Shown: positions 33,467-42,883, numbered from the stretch's first letter. The stretch: DNA of 64,000 nt from Kibdelosporangium aridum (GCF_900176515.1 NZ_FWXV01000008.1:310001-374000); one strand, 5' to 3'. Program-made: numbers and translations. Notes: a model not told the origin generated them from the letters alone.

Positions 33467-35308
33467 TCAGTGGAACGTTTCGGCCACCCAGGACGCGAGT
33501 TCGGAGCGGGCGGACTCGGTGGGCGGGGTCCCTGAGCCGTTCGTGACCAGTGCGAAGTGGACACGACCGGTGTCGGAGGATGACAGCATGAGCCGGTTGA
33601 CGCCAGGTTCGCCGGGCTCCGGTGCGATGGCGACCGGTTGTGTTCCGGTGTAAGGCGGCAGGCCGGTGGTCGAGGCCAGGTCGCTCACCACTGTTGTGTT
33701 CTGTTGGCCGAAGGACGCGGGCAGGTGCAACTCGGTCGGTGCCTCGCTGCCATTGGACCGCCAAACGAACATCGCGTACTGGCCCGTGCCGACGAGCTGG
33801 CGGATCGTGGGCATGGTGGCGGGAACAGGGTTCCACGTTCCCACGGACCGGTCTTCATAGCCGAACGCCAGGGTGTCGCCCGCTACCGCGCGGGGAAACA
33901 GCCGATCGATCAACCGACTGTCCACAGTTGTCACAAAGCTGCCGTTGCTGAGCCGGACCGCGGAGAAGTGTTCGCCGTTCATGGCGTCCCCCTCGGTCTG
34001 GACCTTGTCCGGGTTGTCGTTCATCAACTCGCGATGCCGGTCGTAGTAGATGTCCCAATGCCACTGGCTCGCCGAGAGCGCATGCCCCGATTCCGCGGCG
34101 CCGGACCACCAGTTCGCGCCCTTCACCCGTGAATCCAGTGCCTGGTACATCGCTTTGAGCACAGTGGGTGCCTTGTCGGAGGTGAAGCCGGCCACAGGAT
34201 GGCCGAACTCCGACACGATCCCAGTCGTACCAAGGTCCTTGGCCCGGTCACGGATCCGGTTGAAGTCCGCTGTGTACTCGCCGTCGTTCGCCTTGCCGGG
34301 CTTGAGCACGCCGGACTGCGCCTTGCCGTCGTAGAAATGCGAGTTGAACACGAACCGGGAACCCAGTGCGGGCACGGCCGTCAGCCCACCAGGTTCGGCG
34401 AAGAACTCCACGTTCTGGTTCCAGAACACCAACGGCTCGACGAAGGCGGCTTTGTCGGCCCAGCCGGCTTGGTCCATCCGCTGGCGGAACTGTTGGTAGA
34501 ACGGCCACAACAGGTCCCGTTCCCAAGCAGGGCCGTTCTGGCCCGTGTCATAGCGTCCGGCATACGGCTCGTTGAGCGGATCGACGCCCAGAATCAGCCG
34601 GAAAGCGTTGGGGGAGAGGTTCTCCTTGAGGAAACGCATGGTTTCGCTTGCCTGGTACAGGAATTCGTCCCGAATCTTGATGGGGCCGGCTGGTGTGGTC
34701 ACCTCGCGGTTGTGCCAGAAGTCGTACACCGCACTGGTGACAGCTTGGTTGTTCTTCATGTTCTGGCCCCAATGGAAACAGAGGCCACAGGACTCCCGTG
34801 GATAGTTCCCGGCACGGACCACCCACTCCGGTGCGCCGTCGCCGGTGTACCAGCTGTCGCGGTTGAACAGGTATCTGGAGTACAGGTCCTGGTGGAAGTC
34901 CACGTAGACCCGGATGCCTTGGTCGGTGAAGGCGGCGATCTGCTCGGCCACCGCGGTGAGGTACCGGTGGTCGATCTTTCGCGGCTCTGGTTCGACCCAG
35001 GCCCACGTGACCAGGAACCGCACCGCGTTCGCTCCGGTCAGCCGTCGCATCGACGCCGCGGACGAGCGGGCGTCCGTCACTGTGGCGAAGGGCAGCCCCC
35101 GCAACTCGGCGAGCTTGGCTTCGCCGGAGACATTGAAACCACGGAAAACGACTTCCCGGCGGTGCTCGTCTCGGAACGCGCCACCGGCGACGGCGACAGA
35201 CGCGTTGTCGAACCAGAACTGCTCTCTCGCCGCGCTGACACGCAGCGGCGCGGGCAGTAATAGCAGGGATGCCAGCAGCAGGACGGCGATTCGTTTCATC
35301 TTCATCAC
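33467..35308 (-). CDS. secreted GH5-type glycosidase (endoglycoceramidase-like)
   Basis: 613 residues with a Sec signal (KMKR, hydrophobic core, cleavage near VSAA at 24-27). The TIM barrel shows GFNVSGEAK, an RFLVTWAWVEPE strand, DPLNEPYAG with acid/base Glu247 and GIVSEFGHP with nucleophile Glu367, the pattern of GH5 glycosidases and closest in feel to endoglycoceramidases. The last ~130 residues form a beta domain. The start could be 35308 (GTG) or an ATG a few codons later. A LacI-like palindrome lies 35 bases upstream. The target may be a glycolipid or plant glycan. Confidence 0.82.
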   Translation of the reverse strand: MMKMKRIAVLLLASLLLLPAPLRVSAAREQFWFDNASVAVAGGAFRDEHRREVVFRGFNVSGEAKLAELRGLPFATVTDARSSAASMRRLTGANAVRFLVTWAWVEPEPRKIDHRYLTAVAEQIAAFTDQGIRVYVDFHQDLYSRYLFNRDSWYTGDGAPEWVVRAGNYPRESCGLCFHWGQNMKNNQAVTSAVYDFWHNREVTTPAGPIKIRDEFLYQASETMRFLKENLSPNAFRLILGVDPLNEPYAGRYDTGQNGPAWERDLLWPFYQQFRQRMDQAGWADKAAFVEPLVFWNQNVEFFAEPGGLTAVPALGSRFVFNSHFYDGKAQSGVLKPGKANDGEYTADFNRIRDRAKDLGTTGIVSEFGHPVAGFTSDKAPTVLKAMYQALDSRVKGANWWSGAAESGHALSASQWHWDIYYDRHRELMNDNPDKVQTEGDAMNGEHFSAVRLSNGSFVTTVDSRLIDRLFPRAVAGDTLAFGYEDRSVGTWNPVPATMPTIRQLVGTGQYAMFVWRSNGSEAPTELHLPASFGQQNTTVVSDLASTTGLPPYTGTQPVAIAPEPGEPGVNRLMLSSSDTGRVHFALVTNGSGTPPTESARSELASWVAETFH

Positions 35309-35342
35309 CTGGGGCAGGGGCGCAGGGATAGAACATGACGAA

Positions 35343-35356
35343 TGTTCGCGTTAACA
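35343..35356. promoter_or_regulatory. LacI-like operator upstream of GH5 gene
   Basis: TGTTCGCGTTAACA has matched TGTT/AACA ends around a central CG, the general form of LacI/CcpA-family operators. It lies 35 bases before the GH5 start, where a repressor would block transcription until sugar is present. No LacI gene is in the window. Confidence 0.4.
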
Positions 35357-35741
35357 CGCTAGCTGATCCGCCCGGCGATGCCAACCCCAGGCGGATGGGA
35401 TGAGCCGAATCGACAGCCCGAGTGTTGGGCGGCTGTCCTTGGTGTCGTCATGCGCGACGTACGGGCCCGGGTTGCGATCGAGAACGACGCCAGTAGGTGA
35501 TCAGCTGGGTGGCAGTGTCACAGCGACCTTGTCGACGTTCGGACCGCCGTTCCCGGTAGTCGCTATCGCCCTGATCTTGCTGACACCGGCTACCAGACTG
35601 ATGTGGATAGTCAGTGTTCGCCAGTCCGACCATCCGCGACGCTCCGATTTTGGAGACCCCGATGGGCGAAGTGCTTACCGGCCAAGGCAAGCGCCATCCG
35701 CACCCGGCGGTGAGGGAGTGTGGCCCCCGGCTCGCGCATTG

Positions 35742-35759
35742 ACAGTCAGGTGTGACTGT
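35742..35759. promoter_or_regulatory. TetR operator and promoter
   Basis: ACAGTCA (35742-35748) and TGACTGT (35753-35759) form a perfect 7-base dyad with 4-base centre just 14 bases before the TetR ATG. It overlaps a consensus-like -35 TTGACA (35739-35744), so binding would block the promoter: autorepression of the whole operon. Confidence 0.6.
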
Positions 35760-35773
35760 GAAACGGTTCGGGC

Positions 35774-36376
35774 ATGTCATCGGGCGTGCGGGCGGCTCAA
35801 CGCGAGGCGACCCGGCAGCGGATCGTGCAGACGGCGGTCGATCTCTTGGTCGAGCGTGGGCTGTCGGCGACGACAACGGTTGAGGTGCAACGGGCTGGTG
35901 GGTTCAGCCGGGGTGCGTTGCTGCACCACTTCCCGACGCGAGAGGCGATGCTGGGTGCCACGATCCGCCAGCTGATGGAGCGCAATGAGACGGCGGTGCG
36001 GCAAGCCGAGGCCGAAGTGCCAGCCGGTCTTGACCGTGTCGAACGCGCGATCCGGGTGCTGTGCACCTCGATCGTGCGTCCGGCATTCGTGGCCGAGTTG
36101 GAGTTGTGGGCGGCCGCGCGCACGGACACCGCGCTGCGCGAAGTGTTGCGCCGCGAGGAGAAGCGGGCGCGCGCGGATCTCTACCGGGTGATCGGCGAAG
36201 TGTTCGGCGAGGATCTGGTGACCCATGAACGCTATCCCGTTGTGGCGTCGTTGACCGTGCAGTTCCTGCGTGGCTTGGCGATTTCCGATGTGCTGCGCGG
36301 TGAGCACGGGACCGGGCGGCTGATCGCCGACTGGGTCGCGGTCGCCAAGGCGATCCTGGAAGGGAGCAATCCGTGA
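35774..36376 (+). CDS. TetR-family regulator of a fatty-acyl operon
   Basis: 200 residues. Helix-turn-helix at about 14-60 (RIVQTAVDLLVERGL, GGFSRGALLHHFPTREAML), followed by an all-helical ligand domain. Its stop overlaps the GTG of the crotonase gene by 4 bases, so it is the first gene of an operon with crotonase and acyl-CoA ligase; an acyl-CoA made by the ligase is the natural candidate effector. ATG has no strong ribosome site and may be leaderless. The dyad just upstream should be its own operator. Confidence 0.9.
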   Translation: MSSGVRAAQREATRQRIVQTAVDLLVERGLSATTTVEVQRAGGFSRGALLHHFPTREAMLGATIRQLMERNETAVRQAEAEVPAGLDRVERAIRVLCTSIVRPAFVAELELWAAARTDTALREVLRREEKRARADLYRVIGEVFGEDLVTHERYPVVASLTVQFLRGLAISDVLRGEHGTGRLIADWVAVAKAILEGSNP

Positions 36377-37239
36377 GTGACGTCATCGGTTACGAGGTGC
36401 GGGACCGCAAGGCCTACCTGACGTTGAACCGGCCCGAGCGGTTGAACGCGATCACGGCCGAAGTGGCGCGCGGGCTGAAGGAGTTGGTCGATCGGGCCAA
36501 TGAGGACGCCGCGGTGCACGTGATCGTGTTGCAGGGTGCGGGACGCGCGTTCAGCGCGGGCTACGACCTCAAGCAGTACGCCGAGGACGGTGATCTGACA
36601 CAGCCGCCGGTGTGGGATCCGATCAAGGACTACCAGCTGATGAAGCGCAACACCGACGACTTCTTCAGCCTCTGGCGTTCGCTGAAGCCCACCATCGCGA
36701 AGGTGCACGGTTACGCGGTGGCGGGAGGCAGCGATATCGCGTTGTCCTGCGATCTGGTGGTGATGGCCGAGAACGCCCGGATCGGTTACATGCCCGCCCG
36801 GGTGTGGGGCTGTCCCACGACTGCGATGTGGGTCTACCGCCTCGGTGCCGAACGAGCCAAGCGGATGCTGCTGACCGGCGACACCATCGACGGAACCACT
36901 GCTGCCGCATGGGGTTTGGTGGTGCAGTCGGTCCCGACGGGCGAGTTGGACGACGCGGTGGAGGCGCTGGCCGACCGGATCGCCGGAGTGCCGGTCAACC
37001 AGCTCGTCATGCAGAAACTGATGATCAACCAGGCGTACGACAACATGGGTCTGCACGGCACCCAGATCCTGGCCACCCTGTTCGACGGGATCACCCGGCA
37101 CTCCCCGGAGGGACGCTGGTTCCAGGAGTTCGCCGCCCAGCACGGGTTTCCCGCCGCGGTGCGGTGGCGTGACTCCGGTAAGCCGATCCCTGACGGCGGC
37201 GGCCCGATCCCGACCACAGCGGAACTCGGCAAGGAGTGA
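36373..37239 (+). CDS. enoyl-CoA hydratase/isomerase (crotonase)
   Basis: 288 residues. LTLNRPERLNAI, GAGRAFSAGYDLKQY (first oxyanion-hole strand) and VHGYAVAGGSDIALSCDLVV (second oxyanion-hole Gly pair) are classic crotonase motifs. It acts on a CoA thioester, hydrating or isomerising a double bond. In the usual ARFGxPE position the sequence reads ARIGYMPARVWG, so the normal catalytic Glu is not at its usual place and the exact reaction is uncertain. GTG start within the TetR stop; the stop overlaps the ligase start. Confidence 0.9.
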   Translation: MSDVIGYEVRDRKAYLTLNRPERLNAITAEVARGLKELVDRANEDAAVHVIVLQGAGRAFSAGYDLKQYAEDGDLTQPPVWDPIKDYQLMKRNTDDFFSLWRSLKPTIAKVHGYAVAGGSDIALSCDLVVMAENARIGYMPARVWGCPTTAMWVYRLGAERAKRMLLTGDTIDGTTAAAWGLVVQSVPTGELDDAVEALADRIAGVPVNQLVMQKLMINQAYDNMGLHGTQILATLFDGITRHSPEGRWFQEFAAQHGFPAAVRWRDSGKPIPDGGGPIPTTAELGKE

Positions 37240-38885
37240 CCACGATGGACTTGGCGTACTGGCCCGCCGACACGAGCAGCCCCGTTCTCGAACTGTCCAC
37301 AGGGGACCTGTTGCGCGAAGCCGCTGATGCCGCCGGGGACGACATCGCCCTCATCGAGGTGGTACCACCTGGTACGCCGTCCCTTTCCGGTGCCACGGAA
37401 ACCAACCGCCGGTGGACTTATCGGGAACTGCTCACCGAAGCGGAGCGGTGCGCACACTGGTTACTGGCCAAGTTCACACCGGGCGAGCGGATCACGGTGT
37501 GGGCACCCAACATTCCTGAATGGATCATCCTGCAGTACGGTTCGGCGTTGGCCGGTCTGGTTGTGGTGACAGCCAATCCGGCGCTCCGCGCGGCAGAGCT
37601 GCGCTATGTGCTCGAACAGTCCCGTTCGGCGGGGCTGTTCCACACCGCGGAGTTCCGTGGTAGCGATATGACCGCGATCGTGCGCGAAGCGACACCGGGA
37701 CTGCCCGAACTGCGCGAGACGTTCTGCTTCGCAGACTGGCCGGACACGGTGGGGACCCACCGCACAGGAGGTCCACTGCTGACAGTGCGGGCCGGTGATG
37801 CCGCCCAGATCCAGTACACGTCCGGCACCACGGGGTTTCCCAAGGGCGCGTTGCTGCACCACCGGGGACTGGTGACCAACGCCCGATTCATGATCGACCG
37901 CACCCAGTTGCCACGCCGGGGCACCATGGTCTCGGCGATGCCGTTGTTCCACACCGCCGGCTGTGCGATGGGCGTACTGGGCAGCGCGCATCAGCGAGCC
38001 ACATACGTGCTGTGCCAACTGTTCGACCCAACGCTCGTGCTGACCGCGGCTCAGGACCACCGCGCGGATCTGTTGGCAGGGGTGCCGACCATGCTCATCG
38101 CGATGCTGAGCCACCCCGAGCTCGACCGGTTCGATCTGTCGAACCTGTCACGGGTCCTTTCCGGTGGCAGTCCCGTCCCACCCGAGCTCGTGCACCGCGT
38201 CGAGCAACGTTTCAGTGTCCAGTTCACCACGGTGTACGGCCAAACCGAGCTGTCGCCGGTGGTGACCCAAACCAGCCCCGACGACTCTCCCGAGGACAAG
38301 GCCGCAACCGCCGGACGCCCGTTGCCGCAGTTGGAGGTCGCCGTCCGGGACCCGATCACCGGCGACACCGTGCCCGTCGGCCAGCCGGGCGAGATCTGCG
38401 CACGCGGTTACCAGACCATGCTCGGCTATTTCGACATGCCGGACCGCACCGCGGAAACCATCGACCCCGACGGCTGGCTGCACACCGGTGACCTGGGTGT
38501 CCTCGACAACCGCGGCTACCTGCGGGTCACCGGCAGGCTCAAGGACATGATCATCCGGGGCGGGGAGAACATCTACGCGACCGAGATCGAGCAGGTGCTG
38601 TTCACCCACCCCGGCATCCGCGACGTCACCGTGCTCGGTCTGCCCGATCCCACGTGGGGCGAGATCGTCGCCGCGGTGTTCGTCCCCGGACAGCCCGAAA
38701 AGGTTCCGAACGCGGCGCAACTGCACGACTTCTGCCGTACGCACCTGGCACCGCACAAGACGCCCGTCCGCTGGTTCCAGGCAGGCGAACTGCCGCTCAC
38801 CGGCTCGGGGAAGATCCAGAAGTTCCGGCTGCGCGACCAGATCGACCGCGCCGAACTCCAGGAACTGCCCAACGAGCGGAATTAG
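37236..38885 (+). CDS. acyl-CoA synthetase (AMP-dependent ligase)
   Basis: 549 residues, ANL superfamily. AMP-binding P-loop IQYTSGTTGFPKG, YGQTELSP, TGDLGVLD, hinge GRLKDMIIRGGENIYATEIE and C-terminal GSGKIQKF with the catalytic Lys are all intact. It activates a carboxylic acid, probably medium- or long-chain, to its CoA thioester via the adenylate. It is translationally coupled to the crotonase (4-base overlap). Together they look like a small catabolic operon for a fatty or aromatic side-chain acid. Chain length specificity cannot be read. Confidence 0.93.
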   Translation: MTTMDLAYWPADTSSPVLELSTGDLLREAADAAGDDIALIEVVPPGTPSLSGATETNRRWTYRELLTEAERCAHWLLAKFTPGERITVWAPNIPEWIILQYGSALAGLVVVTANPALRAAELRYVLEQSRSAGLFHTAEFRGSDMTAIVREATPGLPELRETFCFADWPDTVGTHRTGGPLLTVRAGDAAQIQYTSGTTGFPKGALLHHRGLVTNARFMIDRTQLPRRGTMVSAMPLFHTAGCAMGVLGSAHQRATYVLCQLFDPTLVLTAAQDHRADLLAGVPTMLIAMLSHPELDRFDLSNLSRVLSGGSPVPPELVHRVEQRFSVQFTTVYGQTELSPVVTQTSPDDSPEDKAATAGRPLPQLEVAVRDPITGDTVPVGQPGEICARGYQTMLGYFDMPDRTAETIDPDGWLHTGDLGVLDNRGYLRVTGRLKDMIIRGGENIYATEIEQVLFTHPGIRDVTVLGLPDPTWGEIVAAVFVPGQPEKVPNAAQLHDFCRTHLAPHKTPVRWFQAGELPLTGSGKIQKFRLRDQIDRAELQELPNERN

Positions 38886-38943
38886 CGGTTGGTTCGATCG
38901 GACTCTGTTCGCGTCCCGCGCGCCGCGCTACCGTAGGGGTGGG

Positions 38944-38957
38944 TTAAAACGTTTCAA
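38944..38957. promoter_or_regulatory. LacI-type operator upstream of rhamnosidase
   Basis: TTAAAACGTTTCAA is a near palindrome around CG, close to the AAACGTTT core of many LacI-family operators. It lies 30 bases before the GH78 ATG, overlapping the expected transcription start; a repressor bound there would make the gene sugar-inducible. Confidence 0.5.
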
Positions 38958-38986
38958 TAGCCCTCACCGTCGCGGGAGGCCTGACG

Positions 38987-41959
38987 ATGCGTCGACTGTT
39001 CGCGATTGCCTTGTTAGTGGCGACGTTTGCCCACGGCGGGACTCCGGCGGCGGCTCCCGCCGGGCACAACCGTCCGCCTGAGGCGCCGACACGACTGACG
39101 GTCAACGACCGCACGGACCCGCTTGCCGTCGATGGCGTTCCGCGATTCGGCTGGCTGCCAAGGGATCGCGACGGCAACGAAGTGCAGACCGCGTACCAGA
39201 TCGTTGTGCTGCAAGGTGACGTCAGGGTCTGGGACAGTGGCCGCGTCCTGTCGTCACGGCAGTCCTGGGTCGGCTACGGCGGTCGGCCGCTGGCCTCGGG
39301 CGCGGCCTATCGCTGGACCGTGCGCACATGGGACCGGCACGGTGCGGTCTCGCCATACGCCGTGGCGGCGTCTTTCGACACCGGCCTGGGCGATGGCGAC
39401 TGGTCCGGTGCGGCGTGGATCCGGCGCGTCACAACGGGAAACGACGCGGCTGATGAATGGACCCTTGCCCGGAAGGTGATTGAGGTCGGCAAGAGCCCGG
39501 TGATCAGGGCTCGTGCCTACGTGTCCGCGACGAGCGACTGGGCGTTGCACGTCAACGGGGCGATGGTCAGCCGAGGCTCGTCGTACGGTTATCCGGGGGA
39601 AGGGTATTACGACGTCGCGGATCTGAAGGGGGTGTGGGCGGGCGCTGAGTTGGCGATCGGCGTGCGGTACCACTACTGGACGTGCCGGTGTCAGGGCCGC
39701 GCCGACGGTCCGCAGTTGCCCGCTGAAGGGCCGTCGGGCCTGCTTGCCAAGATCGTCGTCGAGCACGCCGACGGCAGCAGGGAAGTGGCTGTCTCAGACG
39801 GGTCCTGGCGGCTGACACGCGATACCGCGCAGGACGTCTCAACGCTCACCTACCGCAATTCCGATGCGGGGGACCGCGTTGAGCGCCACGACGCGACTCA
39901 GGAGATCCAGCAGTGGGACACGCCGTCGTTCGACGATCGCCTCTGGGACCCCGCATCATTGATCGGACCGCACCCCAGGCCGAACCCGTCATCGTGCGCG
40001 GCGCCGTGCGCGTTCACCCGGCTTACCGCTCAACAGGCCCATATCGCATACGAGATCATCCACCCCGTCTCGGTCATCAGGTTGCCCGACGGAACGGTGT
40101 TCGCCGACATGGGCAAGGTGGTCGCGGCGGTGCCGCGGATCAGCTTCCGCGCGGGGACTGCGGGACACGCGATCACCATGACGACAAGTTATCGGCGCAA
40201 CAACACCACGCTCGCGGCACCGGTCTCGGCTGGCGCGCGAGCGGTCTCGCTCGTATCGACGTCCAAAGTGCACATTGGCGACCAGATCACGATCGATGCT
40301 CCCGCCAACGGGTATGGCCCTGGCTCACCGGAGACCCGCACTGTCGTCGCGGTCAGCCCGGCCGAGGTTGGCCTTGACAGGCCGTTGACACGTGCGCACG
40401 CCGGCGGCGCGTGGGTGGAGAACTCCCGTGCCGGCACGTCCGGGCTCGACACACAGGGCAGCGACATGCGCTTCCACTACGTCCAGAAGTCAGGACGGCA
40501 GATCGCCGAGCCGTTCACCTACTGGGGCTGGCGCTACCTGGAAGTCAGCGATCCCGGCGAGCACCTCGCGGACGGTCAGATCACGGCCGTCACGCAGGCG
40601 ACCGACGTACGGCCAACGGAAGCGGCCACATTCGCCAGCAGTTCCCCGGTCCTCGACGCGGTGTTCCAGCTGATGCAGCGGTCGGCGTTGCTGTCGGCGC
40701 AGAACGTCTTCCTCGACACGCCGACGCGGGAAAAGGGGCAGTTCCTCGGCGACACGATCGACCAGTCCTTCGCGACGATGGAATCGCTCGGTGAGCGCAG
40801 CCCCACCCGGCAGGCCATCGTCGAATTCATCCACTCGCAGGCACGGTACTGGCCGAACGGCGCGCTGAACGCCGTCTACCCCAACGGTGACGGCAAGCGC
40901 GACATCCCGGACTACACCGAGATGTTCCCGGAGTGGGTGATGCGGTACCACCAGATGACCGGTGATGATTCGCTTGTCGTCCAGGCGTTCCCCACCATGA
41001 AGCGGGTCGCCGGCTACATCACGGCGGCAATTGACTCCACAGGTCTGGTCCACCAACTGCCAGGCGGCAGTGGACAGTACGCATACGGAATCATCGACTG
41101 GCCGCCGGCGATGCGCTACGACACGGTCGTACAGGACAACGGTTCCCGGACTGTGGTCAACGCGCTCGCTGTAGGAGCGATGCGTGCCGTGGCCGATGCG
41201 GCCGTCGTCGTAGGTGACACCGTCGCCGCGGATGAGTACCGGCGTCAGGCGGAATCGCTCACCGCGGCGATGAACGCCCTGTTGCGGGAGCCCGGTGGTC
41301 GTTACTCGGACGGGCTTGCCTTGTCCACGGGAAAGCAGATCCCCAACTTTTCGCAGCACGCGCAGAGCTTCCCGGTTGCCTATGGTGTGGCGCCCGTATC
41401 GGCCTATCCGGCGCTGGGCGCGTACATCCGGGATCTCGGTATGCGGCAAGGACCCATGACGTTTCGTCAACTCCTTGCCGCACTGCACAGAACCGGCCAG
41501 TCAGAAGCGATCGTCCGGTTGCTCACCAACACTGATGCCGACGGCCCAGCCCAGACGCTCGCCGAAGGTGGCACATTCCTATGGGAGCAATGGACACCAG
41601 GCTGCGCCGTCGCCGGATGCACCGGTACGCAGGTCAACCAGAACAGCAGCGAAAGCTTCTCGCACGGCTGGGGCGCTGCGGGCATCAGCGGCATCCTGCA
41701 ATCCCTTCTCGGACTCGAGGTCGTCAGCCCAGGCGCGGCCACCGTCCGGATCGCCCCGCCCGCCAACGGACTTCAGCACGCGCGGGGCACGGTGTGGACC
41801 GAGCGGGGCCAGGTCGGCATCGCGTGGGCGCGTTCGGGGCGGAGCATCACACTTGACGTGAATGTGCCGGTGAACGTCACCGCGACCGTTGTACTGCCCG
41901 GCAGTCGCCCGATCACCGTCGGCTCAGGCCGTACCCACCTGCGAGTCACACCAGGATGA
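38987..41959 (+). CDS. secreted alpha-L-rhamnosidase (GH78)
   Basis: 990 residues with a signal peptide (RRLFAIALLVATFAHG, cleavage near AAPA). After an N-terminal Ig-like domain (APTRLTVNDRTDPLAVDG, WLPRD) and accessory beta-sandwich domains, the (alpha/alpha)6 catalytic domain contains the family hallmark FLDTPTREKGQFLGDTIDQ with acidic residues, later WVMRYHQMTGDD and GGTFLWEQWTPG, and ends in a beta-domain. It hydrolyses terminal rhamnose from plant glycosides, pectin or cell-wall polymers. GGGAGG precedes the ATG. Very close to a LacI-like operator. Confidence 0.9.
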   Translation: MRRLFAIALLVATFAHGGTPAAAPAGHNRPPEAPTRLTVNDRTDPLAVDGVPRFGWLPRDRDGNEVQTAYQIVVLQGDVRVWDSGRVLSSRQSWVGYGGRPLASGAAYRWTVRTWDRHGAVSPYAVAASFDTGLGDGDWSGAAWIRRVTTGNDAADEWTLARKVIEVGKSPVIRARAYVSATSDWALHVNGAMVSRGSSYGYPGEGYYDVADLKGVWAGAELAIGVRYHYWTCRCQGRADGPQLPAEGPSGLLAKIVVEHADGSREVAVSDGSWRLTRDTAQDVSTLTYRNSDAGDRVERHDATQEIQQWDTPSFDDRLWDPASLIGPHPRPNPSSCAAPCAFTRLTAQQAHIAYEIIHPVSVIRLPDGTVFADMGKVVAAVPRISFRAGTAGHAITMTTSYRRNNTTLAAPVSAGARAVSLVSTSKVHIGDQITIDAPANGYGPGSPETRTVVAVSPAEVGLDRPLTRAHAGGAWVENSRAGTSGLDTQGSDMRFHYVQKSGRQIAEPFTYWGWRYLEVSDPGEHLADGQITAVTQATDVRPTEAATFASSSPVLDAVFQLMQRSALLSAQNVFLDTPTREKGQFLGDTIDQSFATMESLGERSPTRQAIVEFIHSQARYWPNGALNAVYPNGDGKRDIPDYTEMFPEWVMRYHQMTGDDSLVVQAFPTMKRVAGYITAAIDSTGLVHQLPGGSGQYAYGIIDWPPAMRYDTVVQDNGSRTVVNALAVGAMRAVADAAVVVGDTVAADEYRRQAESLTAAMNALLREPGGRYSDGLALSTGKQIPNFSQHAQSFPVAYGVAPVSAYPALGAYIRDLGMRQGPMTFRQLLAALHRTGQSEAIVRLLTNTDADGPAQTLAEGGTFLWEQWTPGCAVAGCTGTQVNQNSSESFSHGWGAAGISGILQSLLGLEVVSPGAATVRIAPPANGLQHARGTVWTERGQVGIAWARSGRSITLDVNVPVNVTATVVLPGSRPITVGSGRTHLRVTPG

Positions 41960-42096
41960 ACATGGCGGCTTCCCGACCGGTCGTTCGCTTGTCGGCCGGT
42001 GCGCCGGGAGAAGCTGGCGTCGCCGCGGAATGTTGAACATGACGTTGCTGGCACAGGCGAACGGGGCGGCCTGGGTGTCGGCGGATTTCATCTCCT

Positions 42097-42219
42097 TCAT
42101 GGTGTTATCCGGTAGCTGACCAGTGAACGAGCGGGCACGGTGGCAGTGAATTTCCCGTTGGTCACGCGGATCGGGGCCTGCGCCGTCGTGTTGCTGCGCT
42201 GGCTCGGCGTGACGCTCAG
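42097..42219 (-). pseudogene. 3' remnant of a secreted glycosidase (GH30-like C-terminus)
   Basis: The minus-strand frame reads ASVTPSQRSNTTAQAPI then RVTNGKFTATVPARSLVSYRITP and a stop. This is the terminal beta-strand pair of the C-terminal domain found in GH30 glucosylceramidase-type and related secreted hydrolases (the A-P-x-x-V-x-N-G-x-F-x-A-T-x-P-A-R-S pattern). Upstream in that frame is a stop codon, and only 40 residues remain. It is adjacent to the intact GH78 gene and to the 3' end of a conserved hypothetical gene, so a larger gene was lost by deletion. Confidence 0.6.
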
Positions 42220-42761
42220 CTAGCCATGACCGTCGCCGCGAGTGCGATCCGATGATCCTTGGTCCAAGGAGGCCCGAGCGCTGCCCGCGAGCCGTGGAGC
42301 ACTTCGTTGGCACGGTCGCCGAGAACATTGACCGCCTGGCCTTCCACATCCCTGGCGTTATAGAGATGGACCATCCAGCCGCGTGCGTGTGCGAGTTCGG
42401 CCAGCACCTTGCGGTACATGACGGAGTCGGCGCGGGACTCGTAGGGCACGCGGCGTTGGATGGCGATGTCGTCGGGGAAGTCCAGCGGCCATGACCGCAG
42501 CGACATCGACACGATCGGCTCGGGCAGTGCGGCGGTGAGCTGGTCCAGCGACGCTGACGCTGCCCGGACCGCCGACGCGCGCACCTTCGCGACCAGCGCC
42601 GCCGCGGCGGCATCGTCGAGAGGCTTGCCCTCACGGTGGATCGGCGCCGCCGGCATGCCGGGCTCAATCAGCTCGATCCGCCGACGGTCCACGACGCGGT
42701 GGTCAGCCGATGCCGTGACTGCCACTGCCCAACCGAAATGATGGGCGATGCCCAGCCGCAT
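42216..42761 (-). CDS. conserved actinomycete protein of unknown function
   Basis: 181 residues, no recognised domain and no signal or membrane helix. The start GIAHHFGWAVAVTAS is reminiscent of a small-domain strand; SWPLDFPDDIAIQRRVPYESRADSVMYRKVLAELAHARGW is a conserved-looking block in which charged and aromatic residues alternate. Runs into the remnant of a glycosidase gene at its 3' end, without shared frame. Standing alone, it shows no operon partner. I would not guess a role. Confidence 0.6.
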   Translation of the reverse strand: MRLGIAHHFGWAVAVTASADHRVVDRRRIELIEPGMPAAPIHREGKPLDDAAAAALVAKVRASAVRAASASLDQLTAALPEPIVSMSLRSWPLDFPDDIAIQRRVPYESRADSVMYRKVLAELAHARGWMVHLYNARDVEGQAVNVLGDRANEVLHGSRAALGPPWTKDHRIALAATVMAS

Positions 42762-42883
42762 GCGGCCGACTCTACTGTCGCCTGCACCTTGGCTGACAGA
42801 GCTCTGTTCGATCCCCGGGGCGGAACGGTGAGGAACACGTCATGCTGATCGGCGGACCCGGTGAGCATCTCGATCCGGACCGG

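Larger units (their letters stand above)
35309..35773. other. intergenic region between GH5 and TetR genes
   Basis: 465 bases between divergent genes. The left end carries the LacI-like site of the GH5 gene and the right end the TetR dyad described separately. The middle ~350 bases contain no ribosome site followed by a credible frame, and I see nothing else in it. Confidence 0.5.
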
